A DNA stretch of 64,000 nucleotides from Zygaena filipendulae (lineage: Eukaryota > Arthropoda > Insecta > Lepidoptera > Zygaenidae), in contig OU015664.1 of assembly GCA_907165275.2 (NCBI GenBank), positions 4,612,001 through 4,676,000 on the forward strand, written 5' to 3'. A program made the translations under genes and the position numbers. The notes under the pieces are model-generated. The model was not told the DNA's origin, searched no databases, and worked only from the letters and a program-made list of their open reading frames with translations. This document shows positions 1-14,400 of the stretch, one piece after another (within the stretch, counting starts at the first letter, position 1; each line of letters begins with the position of its first letter).

Positions 1-690
1 ACCGTCGCTACCACGGTCTGCGCCTGGCGCCTTGAGAACCTAGATGTGCTGGGCAGCACCTTTGCAACCACTGTCTGCGCCTGGCGCCTGTGTGTGATGC
101 ACAAGCACAAATTGCACAGGAGCGCCTTAGTCCTGACCATGGGTGTTTGGTTCCTTTATCGCACTTCTGAAATGTTAGAAAATAATACTCGATTAATACA
201 TTAAGCAGCTGTTTTAATTACTTTTTCACAAAAGGGCGCGAGTGCCATGCACTCCCGCCAATTTCCCAAACTCACAATGACAATCTCACTCACCGTTGAC
301 AGCTTCTATGCCTGACACCTGTCGCATGACGTTTATGTCACCTGTCACCTGTCAGTGCCAGAGATATTAAAAATGCAGACGCTAACACTTGTATGTCCAT
401 ACTCCATACATTACTAATTATAATTAATTAAATGTTTTAATACATATTTTACCTCGCCTGAATCCATTGTTTATCTACAGAGACTAAAAAAAAAAATAAG
501 TCTTTGCAGCACTACATGGCCTCTATGCTCACGCCCGATCCTTTCCCAAATTCCCAGCGGTGAGCGAACAGCGACAAAGCTGAAAATTTTCAGCTTTGTC
601 GCCACATATCACGTGACGAGCTTTTGAGACGCGAGAACAGAGAGCATTATTTTCTTTGCGCGAGAAATTTAAAATAGGGTCATATGACCC
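1..690. other. Non-coding start of window with partial tandem repeat
   Basis: Positions 1-110 contain two diverged copies of a unit carrying the word GTCTGCGCCTGGCGCC, about 60 bases apart, cut by the window edge. The remainder is AT-rich, with short direct repeats such as CACCTGTC around 316-352 and an inverted AGCTTTGTCGC pair near 573-603. No coding potential or known gene is seen. Confidence 0.4.
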
Positions 691-1020
691 AATGAGCATG
701 TTGACTAATTTTTTTTTTAGTCCGTCTTGTAGATTATTAAAAAATATTGGACATTTTACATTTTGTTTTTTATTTTTTTACGTAATCAAAAAATAACGGC
801 GATATATTGAGTTGAAATTTCTCGTGACGTCACTATTCTGACAGTTTGTATGGCGGTTTTAGCGGTTAGTGACGTCACGACCCCCTCACCCTAAACGCTT
901 TATCTCTCTATGTATATTTTAATTTATTTGTAAAAGCAAAAAAATACGTTTCTATTGTTTTTTTATTTTCTAACTGACGGATTAATAAGAATTTTGATTT
1001 TCAAAAGTAGTCAACATCCT
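690..1020 (+). repeat. Dispersed repeat, copy A (paired with copy at 44.8 kb)
   Basis: This stretch matches 44843-45100 in the same order. Shared blocks are TAGTCCGTCTTGTAGATTA versus TAGCCCGTCTTGTAGATTA, TTGAAATTTCTCGTGACGTCA versus the CGCGTGACGTCA form, GACGTCACGA, and CTAACTGACGGATTAATAAG versus CTGACGGACTAAATAG. It is probably a non-autonomous mobile element, but its class is unknown because terminal repeats are not clear. Confidence 0.55.
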
Positions 1021-1119
1021 CATTGGTCGCTGCATCTGTCTGTTTCTAATGAAGTTATGAGTGTAGAAGAAAACAGAGACGACTATATTAGTTAAATTTA
1101 GCTTCCTTCTATGCTAGTT

Positions 1120-1375
1120 AACTTGGTGCGCCGTGCGCTCCGCACCATATTCAATCGGCTGTAGGGCTGTCCGCCGCACATTATTATTTAATTATCATGG
1201 ACCTCAGACGAATCGTCTGAGTCATGGACCAATAAAACTAGACTCTTGTTTAATTGGTCCATGTTATTATTAACATCTGTGCGGTTTTCGGATGGTTTGC
1301 ACATTGAACGCGGTGCGCTCCGTACCAAGTTCGCTCGTGTGGACGGCGCACCGCACCGTTCGGCGCATACATAAA
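1120..1375. repeat. GC-rich repeat with internal palindromes
   Basis: The word GTGCGCTCCG(C/T)ACCA occurs near 1134 and 1314. A palindrome (CTCAGACGAATCGTCTGAG) lies near 1203-1221, and TGGACCAAT/ATTGGTCCA arms bracket 1225-1263. It looks like a non-autonomous fold-back element. No ORF of interest. Confidence 0.3.
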
Positions 1376-1447
1376 ATTGAAGTGTCTGTTTGTAATCCCA
1401 AATTACTAAATGTACATTAAATGCATAATGAATGTATATACGGTACT

Positions 1448-1620
1448 GACATCCTTACTAATATTATAAATGCGAAAGTGAGTTTGTTTGTTGTTTGAAT
1501 TTTTCTCTATATTTCTGTTTGTTCCGGCTAACCTCTGAAACGATTGGACCAATTTTAACGGGACTTTCACTGACAGTTATCTATGCTGGGAACAGAGAGA
1601 AAGGTAATCACTACGATTGG
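1448..1620 (+). mobile_element. Lep1-like Helitron fragment (5' part)
   Basis: It starts with CCTTACTAATATTATAAATG and GTTTGTTTG words and continues into CTCTGAAACGATTGGACCAAT. This is the 5' layout shared by the other Lep1-like copies in this window. The GC-rich palindrome and CTAGT end are absent, so the copy is truncated. Confidence 0.5.
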
Positions 1621-1760
1621 GAACGTACGCTCGTCTGTTGCACAAATTAACTAGACATATGTCTGTTGCGCAGGTCGCGAACGGTGCGGTGGTCGGTCCC
1701 GTACAAGTTCGGTCGTCTATCGTCTTTAAGCGTTTATTACATTTCCCAATTTCAAGGCAT

Positions 1761-2034
1761 CAATCTAGGGCCCTAAATCGGATACAATTTAGGGAATTAA
1801 TTTAGAGAGAGAGAGTGAGTAATTACACTACACTAAATTGTACCCTAAATCGACTACTAAATTGGTTCCAATTTAGGGTCGGTGAGTGAGAGAGAGAGCG
1901 AGTGATCATACTACATTAAAATGTAACCTAGAGTAGTCGATTTAGGGTACAATTTAGTGTAGTGTGAGTGATTACTCGCTCTCTCTCTCTCACTCACGGA
2001 CCCTAAATTGTATCCGATTTAGAGCCCTAAATTG
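1761..2034. mobile_element. Fold-back (palindromic) element
   Basis: The left arm word CTAAATCGGATACAATTTAGG at 1772 returns as its reverse complement near 2000-2020. Internal AATTTAGTGTAGTG and GA-rich stretches also pair across the centre. The whole 274 bp would fold into one long hairpin with (GA)n/(CT)n tracts near the arms. No coding content. No clear target-site duplication was found. Confidence 0.55.
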
Positions 2035-2398
2035 GTGTTCTGAAATTGCAAAGTGTAATAAGCACATTAGACATGAGTCTAGTTAATTTGTGATCTATCG
2101 ATAGAAAAAACGGGAAAAGTTTCATGTATTTTGTGAAACACTGTACCAACCTAGGTAGCTGCCGGTAGTTTGGTAGGTAGGTCATATGATAAGGTCAATG
2201 TCCAATGACATTAGGTAGGTGGTCCGCGGTACCCTGTGGTGGACGGTGGTACCCACTCCGAAACCGATTTGTGGTTTGTTTGGGGTTTATAATAATGATA
2301 TTATAAGTATTAAAGGAGGATTAAAACCACTGATTATGGTATGTTATAAAATTATAAATCAATAAACGGTTGTTTAGCCGTTTAGCTAAACTGTAAAA

Positions 2399-2947
2399 AA
2401 TTTTAACAAAAAAATTAAAACCGACTTCCAAAAACACAAAACTAAAAATAACAAAATACCGATTTAATCCAAAAGACAAAAACACACGTAATATTATTAT
2501 TGGTTTGTGCTACGACTTGTTGATGGGTGGTTAGGAAAGGATGAATAATATTGTGATTGACTTCTTAACGATTTATTTCTTTGTTCACAATACACACGAC
2601 ACATCACTTCAAAAAAATCTTCTACACAGATCCATAGATAATGTAGATGTGTTCCCATTATCTCTGACACGACTGATCGATTTGAATTCGGTGACAAGCC
2701 CGCTGGGTTGTTCTGCTCACGAAGAGCTGGTGGCGGGAGTCGACTTAGCTCATCTACCCCCTCCATATCCGGCTTGTCACCGACTTCAGTTCATACCGAT
2801 CAGTCATAAGTCTTATTAATTTGTGGATCAGTCGTAGCACAAACTAATAATAATATTACGTGTTTTTGTCTTTTGGATTAAATCGGTATTTTGTTATTTT
2901 TAGTTTTGTGTTTTTGGAAGTCGGTTTTAATTTTTTTGTTAAAATTT
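2399..2947. mobile_element. Long-arm inverted-repeat element with AACCGACTTCC ends
   Basis: About 120 bp at 2400-2520 (AAAACCGACTTCC, CCGATTTAATCCAAAAGAC, GTAATATTATTATTGG) recurs as its reverse complement at 2826-2947. The inside has a smaller inverted pair (CGGTGACAAGCC at 2690, GGCTTGTCACCG at 2771). The ORFs inside read across the hairpin and resemble no gene. The ACCGACTTCC ends also occur at 4660-4675 and 42990-43000. Confidence 0.6.
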
Positions 2948-3414
2948 TGTTTATTTTTCGCTTTTAAGTTGTTCGTAATTTCTCTAAGTAACAATAGCCT
3001 AATGTCAACTGCTCATCACCTTTTACAAAATATTGCTTTTCCCGACGCAGGGACGTTAATTGTTGAGGAGTTCTCCTAGTACCTACCTACATCACCATCA
3101 GTTCCACTTCACCATATACATTGTGACGGGTATAAATTGTTTAGAAACCATATTAAAGTTTACGATTCGGAACCCGTGAAATACCTATTATTGAGTAGTT
3201 ACGATGACCATCTGTGGTCTTTATGATCAGTTCCACTTCTTCAAATTTTGCTTTCCAAAAGCAAATAAATGATTCACTATAAAAAATACAATTGTCGCTA
3301 TAGGTGTACTTATAATTTTTGAAGAGTTCCCTCGATTACTTCAAGATCCCATCCTCAGATCTCGACTTGGTGACAATGGAATCAATTTGGGAGTATCCCC
3401 TTTTAAACAAAAAT

Positions 3415-4485
3415 AGTATATTTCATTACAAGTGCGGAAAGCCTGTCCGACTGTCAACCCTCACCTTCGGCTGCGCCTCGGCTCGGGTAGACATATGTCG
3501 GAACTCTTTGCAATGACGGTTCCGCACGTATACTGAACAACTATTTTTAATACAGTTGCGAAAAAATTAAGCAATTTAATAAAATATCAAAAACACAATA
3601 AACTCAACTAAGTTCCAACTGTGATCAAGAGATGGCGCTAGTCGTATTAGTAATTCGAAACCTACGTTTCGCAATGCAAAAAGTGTGTCAAAGTCGTGTC
3701 GCCATTTTTGACAGTTGGCAAAGAGAACGCACGAGTTCGGGAAAGGTAAACAAAAAGCTCGAGTATGTAATAGCCCACATCCCGAACGCTAAACGTCCCT
3801 GCAATACGCCACTTTTTGAGCAACTGTATTAAAATAGTATATTTCATTATAAGTGCGGAAAGCCTGTCATTGCAAAGAGTTCCGACATATGTCTACCCGA
3901 GCCGAGGCGCAGCCGAAGGTGAGGGTTGACAGTCGGAACTAGTTGCAATGACGGTTCCGCACGTGTACTGAACAACTATTTTTAATACAGTTGCGAAAAA
4001 AATGAAGAAATTTAATAAAATATCAAAAACACAACAAACTCAACTAAGTTCCAACTGTGATCAAGAGATGGCGCTAGTCGTATTAGTAATGCGAAACGTA
4101 CGTTTCGCAATGCAAAAAAGTGTGTCAAAGTCGTGTCGCCATTTGACAGTTGGCAAAGAGAACGCACGAGTTCGGGAAAGGTAAACAAAAAGCTCGAGTA
4201 TGTAATAGCCCACATCCCGAACGCTAAACGTCCCTGCAATACGCCACTTTTTGAGCAACTGTATTAAAAAACAATTTTGTTTGTTTGTTGTTTTTTTGAT
4301 ATTTTATTAAATTGCTTATTTTTTTCGTAACTGTATTAAAAATAGTTGTTCAGTACACGTGCGGAACCGTCATTGCAACTAGTTCCGACTGTCAACCCTC
4401 ACCTTCGGCTGCGCCTCGGCTCGGGTAGACATTTGTCGGAACTCTTTGCAATGACAGGCTTTCCGCACTTATAATGAAATATACT
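3415..4485. repeat. Tandem plus inverted 0.42-kb repeat units
   Basis: Unit 1 (3415-3835) and unit 2 (3836-4263) are head-to-tail copies sharing AGTATATTTCATTA, TGATCAAGAGATGGCGCTAG and GCACGAGTTCGGGAAAGGTA. A partial third copy (about 4266-4485) is inverted. The segment carrying CCTTCGGCTGCGCCTCGGCT is in opposite orientations in units 1 and 2. Short ORFs here are repeat by-products. Confidence 0.65.
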
Positions 4486-4619
4486 ATTTCGAAATCGCTC
4501 CAATCGGAACCCGTGAAATACGTATTATTGTTGAGTAGTTCCGATGACCATGAAACAAAAAAAAAAAAAATCTAAATCGGTCCGACCGTCTTCGAGTAAT
4601 CGGTGAACATACATTAAAA

Positions 4620-4680
4620 AAAAACATACATACAATCGAACATAGAACCTCCTCCTTTTTGGAAGTCGGTTAAAAAGTTA
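4620..4680 (-). repeat. Terminal fragment with CCGACTTCC motif
   Basis: The words AACCTCCTCC and GGAAGTCGGTTAAAAAG match the end seen at 42970-43010 and the arm tips of the inverted-repeat element at 2.4-2.9 kb. It is the 3' boundary of the composite repeat region that begins near 2399. Confidence 0.45.
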
Positions 4681-4888
4681 AAAAGTGGTCTTATCACATT
4701 ATCACATGCTTATCAAAGAGTAGGTAGGTATAATAACCACTACGATTTATCAGAAGCATAAATGAGATTAGGAGTATTAAATATACTACGTTAACAACAA
4801 GGAATATAGGTACTATTACCATCGTACCTAGGTACCAAGTAGGTACCTACTTAAATAAGACAAACTCACTACCAGTAGACGATTAAAA

Positions 4889-7183
<2,295 letters not shown>

Positions 7184-7194
7184 TCAAATAATAC

Positions 7195-7200
7195 AATAAA
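7195..7200 (+). terminator. Polyadenylation signal of ribokinase
   Basis: AATAAA lies 12 bases after the stop codon of the ribokinase gene. A second ATGAATAAA lies near 7236. Either could direct 3' end formation. Confidence 0.5.
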
Positions 7201-8369
7201 TAACCATTAAGGTTTTATTTTTTAAATATGTATAAATGAATAAACCTGATAAGGTGTTAACAGAAATAAATTATTGTCAAAATATTTCATACTTTTTAAT
7301 GAACTAAGACATATAAACTGAGTAAGTTAACTTAATATATTAGAATGTTTTAATTAGATTATGTTTTACTGAACCACTTAAATTTTGACCAATATTTAAA
7401 CTACTATTTTAACATAAAAATTGTTAAAGAAATGATTCAGTGCACTGACACTTCAATTAATGGAGAAAACAACAGTAATTACTTACTTGATTAGGGATTT
7501 ACAACAGCAAAATTAAGAGAGATTAGCTACTGGAGATAATTCTAGCTTGGTCTCTAAATTGTAATTTTCGAAATTCAATTCAAATTTTCATTACAAAAAT
7601 TGCAAAAACTTTGATTTAAAGACCACAATAAAATTGCTACTGTTTGTTACATGATTAAATAAAACTATATAATTTTAATGTTGATAACAAGTTTGATACT
7701 TTATTTAGTTATTATTATGAAGATTTCTTCCCAGCCACTACCTGAATTGCTCTCTTTTTCACTAGGTTACAGACAGTGTATAGGTATTGCATTTTCAATC
7801 AAAATTTATTTCAATAAAATTGATAAACTGATAATTAGGTAAGTATTAATAAAAATAGGTAATATTTGTCACACACATAAAACTAAATGTACACAATATA
7901 ATTCTTATAAAAAGGACTAACCGAGTTCTTAGGTATACAGAAGGCAAGTACCTACACAAAATAGATCAACAGCAACCCCTTGCTACAGTACACCACAACA
8001 TGAAATAATATTTTTTAATGATAAATATTTGAGAAGTTTGAAATCAGTTTTGAAGATTAATCTTTTAGTGTGACTTGTATCCTAGGTACTTTAAATTTAC
8101 CTTAGCTATTAAACTATTTACAGTAGTAACTACATTTATGATATCAAAAAAACTTTGAGTAATAATAAAGAAGTTCTAAGCACATTTGACATTGTGTGAT
8201 TGTATCAATTTTAACTTCTTTGCTACTACGTCACAGTATTTAAAATTATTTAAACTTTAAGTTTACATGCAGTTTAGATGAAACTCGTGTCTTTTATTTC
8301 ACACTATAATGTTGTGTTTTCTGAATTATAGTTTTGCACCATGAGGAAATAGCCTTTAGATTCATGGAT
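7201..8369. other. Convergent intergenic region
   Basis: This AT-rich DNA lies between the 3' ends of the ribokinase (+) and the 496-aa gene (-). I see no ORF, clear repeat or RNA gene. A TTTATT (AATAAA on the minus strand) at 8293-8298 can serve the minus-strand gene. Another AATAAA overlaps that gene's stop codon. Confidence 0.5.
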
Positions 8370-9860
8370 TTATTCAATATAAACACTGTCCTTGTCAGTC
8401 TCATCAACGATTTGTAGTAACACCTGAAGATCTTCTAAAGTTGTTACAAATTTTGGTGCCCCTACTAGCTCCACAGATTTCCCCTCTAGTTCAACAGTAA
8501 ACTTCAAATTTTTACAACATGTTACAGATTTACAACAAATTCCATTTTCTATTTTGTTGAAAACAACATGTGTCACATCACTGGGTTGCACTGAAGACTT
8601 ACTGACAATATCCGAGGACATATTGACAGTATCTTCTGTTTTCCCTTCAGTTTTATCAATTTTTTGAATTTTGTCTGGTACTGATACACTAATATCTAGC
8701 ATATTTACATCTAGGTCTTTTTTACATCCTTTTTCTATATTGTTATTATCTTGATCTCCCATTTTTTCATCATTCTGTAAATTATCAACAGGTAAATGCT
8801 CTTCTATACCTTTCTGCAAAGCTTCATCAAGAATTGAAGGACTATGTGGATTGTCTAAGATATCTTGCAGCTTACTGCTGTTTTGATCTCGAAGGATGGG
8901 ATCATTTGATTCTGATGTGCTGTTCAATTGTTCAACATCTTCTAGAAGTTTATTCATTTCAACATTATCAATATTTATTTGCACCGATTTTTCTGTTGAG
9001 TTTGTTTCCCCAAGTAACATTGCTTCAACATCATTAGACTCCATATTATTAGATACTACAGAGACATTTTGGTCTTTAAGTTTGATTATTTCTCCTGCAT
9101 TACTGTTGTCATTTAGTATATCCATGATAGATGGAAAATCATTATTTTCAGTAGTTTCTGGTTTAATTTCAGCTTTTGTTATAGTCTTTTTATTGTACAT
9201 CAAGTGCTCTAACTCAGCTGCTATTCTGTCATAAACTTTATCTTCTTTAGGTTCCTCACTTTTAGGAAAATAATCAATCAACCACTTATTGCATGGAAGT
9301 ATACTCTCATTAATACCGGACAATAACTCTGCCAATGATGCTTTGGATCTAATATGATCTTTACTGTTATTCATAGGTGGATCTAAAAATATCAGACCAT
9401 AATGTTTTACTTCTGCACTTATGGACTTTTTATTTAATTGGTTACAAATGTCATTTTTTAGAACCGCTGGCCTCTTTATCAGGCGGTTATTCTCCTTTAA
9501 GATATTTGTTGCTGTACGAGGCGTTGAAACTGAACTATTAACTCTATTTTTTGAACTTGAAGGCTCCTTGACTGGATGTTGATTAAAGGCATTTCTGTGA
9601 ATGAGGACCATACAATTTTCGTTTCTTTTCAACCTTGCGTTAGAGTTGGCAGACGATACAGAATTCTGCTTTGGTTTAGTTGCGTCGCTTTCATACTGAA
9701 TTTTCACTTTGGTAAATTTTCCCAATATTTTAGCAAAGTTCATTCGCGTCACTACCACTGTACACTCACGACACTTGTTTTCTTTACATAACCGTTCCAT
9801 CTTCTTAGACATTTTAGAAGCCCTGGTCCTTCTAATATCCCGTTCTTTACTAGAAATCAT
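8370..9860 (-). CDS. Uncharacterised 496-aa Ser/Asn/Asp-rich protein, intronless
   Basis: I do not recognise the family. The reading frame is uninterrupted for 496 codons. The N-terminus is basic and Cys-containing (CKENKCREC near residues 26-34), then comes a basic Ser-rich region, a moderately hydrophobic block (HYGLIFLDPPM, LAELLSGI), and a long acidic, Asn/Asp/Glu-rich, probably disordered middle. The last 60 residues are more ordered, with Cys pairs (CCKSVTCC) followed by short beta-like hydrophobic strands and DETDKDSVYIE at the end. There is no signal peptide or membrane segment, so a nuclear or cytosolic location is likely. Met17 is an alternative start. AATAAA overlaps the stop and another lies about 70 nt downstream. 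The neighbour is the convergent ribokinase. The composition argues for a real, fast-evolving gene. Confidence 0.75.
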   Translation of the reverse strand: MISSKERDIRRTRASKMSKKMERLCKENKCRECTVVVTRMNFAKILGKFTKVKIQYESDATKPKQNSVSSANSNARLKRNENCMVLIHRNAFNQHPVKEPSSSKNRVNSSVSTPRTATNILKENNRLIKRPAVLKNDICNQLNKKSISAEVKHYGLIFLDPPMNNSKDHIRSKASLAELLSGINESILPCNKWLIDYFPKSEEPKEDKVYDRIAAELEHLMYNKKTITKAEIKPETTENNDFPSIMDILNDNSNAGEIIKLKDQNVSVVSNNMESNDVEAMLLGETNSTEKSVQINIDNVEMNKLLEDVEQLNSTSESNDPILRDQNSSKLQDILDNPHSPSILDEALQKGIEEHLPVDNLQNDEKMGDQDNNNIEKGCKKDLDVNMLDISVSVPDKIQKIDKTEGKTEDTVNMSSDIVSKSSVQPSDVTHVVFNKIENGICCKSVTCCKNLKFTVELEGKSVELVGAPKFVTTLEDLQVLLQIVDETDKDSVYIE

Positions 9861-12680
9861 TGCGTGTTCTTTTAGTTTTCTACTATGCTAAGCTTACGCG
9901 GATTTCCCGCGCACACTACTGTGGCTGTTTTTGACGATACTATTGTTCTCACTAGCTTTAAATAGATGTAAAACTAAATAAACCAGAGTTTAAAACAAAA
10001 GTACCACAACATTACAATTAAAGTTCCACCAAAAACAAATATTTTTCTCAATAATGCTCACATTTCCCAAGACAAACGCCAAACATTAAAAACGCAAAGA
10101 TGGCGACGAGCCGCACAACGTAGTGACACTAGTGTTGTCCCTCTAGCATAAAAATATATATATCGACAGTTAAGATGATTGTACCGATACAATATATTTT
10201 TGATTAAACAATAAAAAATCAAAGCGAATATCGATTAATAATATTTAACGATAATGATAACGAAATATTTTATACTAAAAGTTAATTACTGCCATTAGTA
10301 AGCATCTTCTAATATGCTAACAGGTGACAATGTTCGACACAATATAAAAATAAAGTTTTCCATTAAAAATAGGTTGCATATTTGACTACAACAGTTATAA
10401 TATCTTATTTCTTTGACCTTCTGCAAATTAAAATACTTTAGAGGCTATAAATCGACAAAATTTTCAACTTTCTTCTTATTTTTTTTTGCGACCATGAATA
10501 CAAGTCTTTCATCAACTACATTTTTTTATATTAATTCTTTTTCAAACTGAGCCCAAGTCAGTTTATCTACTGTATAGAATACTATTTGTATTAATAGACC
10601 GGTAGCACAACGTCTGAACACCTATTTTATGGTACAACAGTAAGTCTTTAAATCTGACCCTACGATTTTAAATGTTATGATAACGATTTTTCACAATTTA
10701 TTTCAGTATTTCTTTAACCTTCCAGCGGTCGCGTGCGGTTTCAAGGTCCGCAGCGTACTTATTTAAAGTAATATTATGCCAACTATAACGACTAGATGGT
10801 TGCGCTTTCGTGGTATCCTTTTACGATAACGTTTTTTATTTATAATTTTTACAAATAATTTTTCTTATTACGTGCTGTACATTTTCATTAAATATGTACC
10901 TAAACGTCTTCTCAAACTAGACGCGTAAAGTTGCGGAATCTAAAAACGCGCGTGACTGCTTAAGTTCAGTGCAAGGTTGCGACCCCTAGAAGGTTATTAT
11001 GACTTATTAAGTTGCTAAGTTAATAATTTCCTTACCTATAAGGTTTTTGTTCATTTTTATATTTTTCTATTGATTTCAAGGTGGTGGTTGTGGCTAGAAT
11101 GGAGAACATGCATAAAATTCATAATTAGAAATTGGGTAAAGATTTAAAAAGTAGGGTCCGAGAAAAATATATTCGTGAAAGATTTGTTAAAAAACTAGCT
11201 GTTGTGTCCTTTTCTTTACCCTTGACAACGTGTTAAAAAATTTCATGATGATCAGTGAGGCCGTTAAGGTGTGAAAGTGAAGCAAACTAACATTTGCATT
11301 TTTCATATTTGGCGGAACGGAACATTACAAAGAAAAACCAAGTAAGTTCCTTTTTTTATAAAATTAGCCCCTTTTATAAAAGGCGAAAGAAAGTGAGAGC
11401 ATACAGCTACAAGCACAATATTTATTTTCTTCTTGAAATTTTTACATTAAAATGCATTAGTATGATATATTTCAATGCTATGTTTATGGAAACCTTTGGA
11501 TGCTTCCAAAATCGTCGTCATAGTTGAATTTTAATTTTAATTTAGGATATTGAGGTTACTTATTTGTCAGTGTCGCATGACACTATCAACTTGACAGTGA
11601 CATTGTATCAGATTATTTTATGAGTAAAATAGTTAAATTTTATAGCCATTTTTTTAAGAAAGAAGAAGAAATTTAAATCTTTATCTAATGATGCAAATTC
11701 TGCGTTTTGGTGGTAATATAAAAAGTAGGACGTTTGAAACTCTATTTTATTAATTTATGTAGATTTTTATTTTCTTTTTTGTTTGTTTCTCTTTTGTATT
11801 TTTTTACAGTCCTACCACTTTGATCGTAAAAACCAACCAATTGCTATTAGTCACAATCGAAACTGCTAAAACCACGTATTTTTGCACCTGACTCTGTTAC
11901 GTAAACCTTAAGCTCAGCAGCAAGGATTTTAACATTTTTATTAATATTTAATTTTCAATATTAATTAAAAATTTTGGAACTATAGTCTCAGACTCAGTCC
12001 AGAGTCTCCTCAAATTTACTAAGACAAGTATAGTACTACCACTACTACTATTTGTATAAAAGCTTGTCTCAAGGACACTCCTCACTCTATTCTCAAAGCT
12101 TTTGATTGCCGTGGCAAACAATCCATTAACGTAGATCCAGCATCAGGACAAAAGTGTTCAAGATAAAAAAAAAATTACTGCATGCTGTCAGGGATAACAA
12201 AACATGAAACTTATGAGACATGAATTACGATACTGGAATGGATGAGATAGACCTCAAGTTTACTCGAACGACAATGAAGGGTTTAGTTTGAGGATTAATA
12301 TTAAGATTTTTCCTGTGTGATCGAATGATAAATGAGAAGATCAATAGGAGAACCAAAGTAAATGACATAGACATAGCTCATAGAATTGACCACGATTGGG
12401 ATAGAAAATATCTTGTATGGCAGACGGATAGACATATGGACTAACAGATGGGTTGAAGTCGCGGGTTCTGTCACTCTGGATGAGAGGGGCGCAGAACTAA
12501 TCATTTTTGGTCGACGGATCTTCAGCGGCTTTTGTCCAGCAGTAAACGTCTATCGGATGATGTAGGGCCGAATAACCTTGACATAATCCTAAACAGTCTG
12601 AATGTCATAAAACAACAAACTAGTATTCTGATAGCACACGTAGAAAACATGTGGAATTTTTTTATTTATTTAGTTCAAGG
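9861..12680. other. Intergenic, upstream of the 496-aa gene
   Basis: The first 250 bases contain short ORF-free sequence with GATGGCGACGAG near 10099, probably the promoter/5'UTR side of the minus-strand gene. The rest is AT-rich without recognisable genes. Some stretches (about 10,700-11,000) are GC-richer but show no coding frame or repeat I can name. Confidence 0.4.
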
Positions 12681-12687
12681 AATATAA

Positions 12688-12875
12688 TCTAATATATAAA
12701 ATTCTCGTGCCACAATGTTCGTTCCCATACTCCTCCGAAACGGCTTGACCGATTCTTATGAAATTTTTTATGCATATTCAGTAGGTCTGAGAATCGGCTA
12801 CTATCTATTTTTTATCCCGGAATTCCCGCGGGAACTCTGAAACTCACGCGGGTGACACCGCGGGGCGCAGCTAGT
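12688..12875 (+). mobile_element. Lep1-like Helitron
   Basis: It shows the conserved body (CCTCCGAAACGGCTTGACCGA, TATTTTTTATCCCGGAATTC), the terminal palindrome GCGGGTGACACCGCGGGG and the end CAGCTAGT at 12868-12875. This is the 3' structure of Lep1-type non-autonomous Helitrons of Lepidoptera. It has no coding capacity. Confidence 0.6.
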
Positions 12876-12989
12876 ACATTAAAAAAATATAAGACAAGCT
12901 TAAATAAACCTAATTGGACTTACTGGTATTGCACCTGACATTCTTTTATTTTTGTAATGTGGTTAATTCACATGACTAAAAACTTTCCT

Positions 12990-13320
12990 GACCATTGTGC
13001 ATCCAGGCAGATAGGCACATCAAAATAAGCGTGGATGTTTCTTTCTTGATAGTGTGTCCGACGTCCGTAATATATAATCTTAATATAATATATAATATTA
13101 GCTTTTTCCCGCCGTTTCACCAGCGTTAATTTTGGAATTGCCTCGGGAATTTGGGATGAAAGTAAGGTTTTGTTCTTTTTTGCACCTTGAAAGTATTGAT
13201 ACAAAATTTCATGAAAATCGGTCTAGCAGGTAAGTAGACATGAACAGGTAATAGAAAGTACTTGAAAATGTAGGTTTTTCTTATAGTGTATGAATGCACA
13301 AGGCTACGTGATAATTTCAC
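12990..13320 (-). mobile_element. Diverged Lep1-like remnant
   Basis: CCCGCCGTTTCACCAGCGTTAAT and TGCCTCGGGAATTTGGGATG, followed by a CAAAATTTCATGAAAATCGG word, give the minus-strand order of the Lep1-like copies, interrupted by other sequence. It is degraded. Confidence 0.35.
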
Positions 13321-14400
13321 TAATAGCGCTTTTTACACCGCGAATAAAAAGTAGTACAAGAATAAAAATATTCCTGAAAAACATGTGTCAAAATTTTACA
13401 TAACAAAGAAAACGAGTGATAGGTTGTTTATAAATCAGAATATTTAAATATTTCCCTAGATAGAGAAGATGTTACAATCACAGCTTCTTTAAATTTACAG
13501 AAAATATGTTACACTCTTTTTACTGATCTTCTTTCTTTAGAACATTTATTTTTTGATTATGAGATTTGGAATGATCAAAACTTTATCTTTTTCAACTTTT
13601 CTTGACAGTCGATTAAGGTCTTTCAGTTTTTATCTTGACCTAATAAACCAAATGAAACCTTTTATTTATTGTCATCCTAAGTATCACTAAAAAAAATTAA
13701 AACTAGTTTTACAGATTGCGTACAAGAAATAATTTTTTTTATTATAAAATATATAGTATAAAAAAAAAGTATTTTCATATACCTTTTTATGCATATGTAT
13801 ATGTATATACTAAAACTACAATTTTAAAAGACTTAAGACCACTGCTAATGGAAGGTTGCTGGTACTTATGGCACGGGTATTCCCAGTTTAAGTGCCAGCT
13901 ATAAAATTCAAATAAATATTGAAAATAAAGGTTATTATTATTATTATTATTATTAACAATTTTTTTTTATAGTCAAGTTTGATCTTAATGAACGATGGGC
14001 CTGTAGGACATTTCAGGAAAATAACCGGTACGCTAAATTAAACAATTATTTTTCCAATCTAAAGTAAAAACTAAATTTAATCATTAGATCTGAATAAAAT
14101 TTGTATTGAACCACTTTGTAGATGAAACTTTTGTAAATAAAAACAATTCGTGTATGTGAACACACATTCACATTCACGCGTTAAATGCGTTACGAAAAAG
14201 AATAAGTGCATTCATTTGAAAAAAGGAAGAAATAAATTTAAGTACCTACACCATGATACTGTTTCGTTCACGACACTAAATTCTTTTTTAAATTAATTTA
14301 CAGTGGTCACACTTAAAAAATGACATTTTCTAAGATTGATCAATTATCGATAACCATTGCACATCACTAATAAGTAAATTAGCGCCACCAAGCGGATCAT
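13321..14400. other. Intergenic DNA upstream of YLPM1
   Basis: AT-rich. A (TTA)n microsatellite lies at 13934-13955. GTTTATATGCATATGTATATG-like alternating tracts lie near 13780-13810. No gene or intact element was recognised. The promoter of the next gene must lie in the last few hundred bases, without an obvious TATA box. Confidence 0.35.

Noticed and set aside
2497..2819. ORFs on both strands between inverted-repeat arms
   Set aside because: They read through the arms and inner palindrome of a repeat element and show no domain or codon pattern of a gene.
3632..4258. Four similar ORFs of 60-75 codons
   Set aside because: They are copies of the same frame in tandem and inverted repeat units, without homology to a protein.
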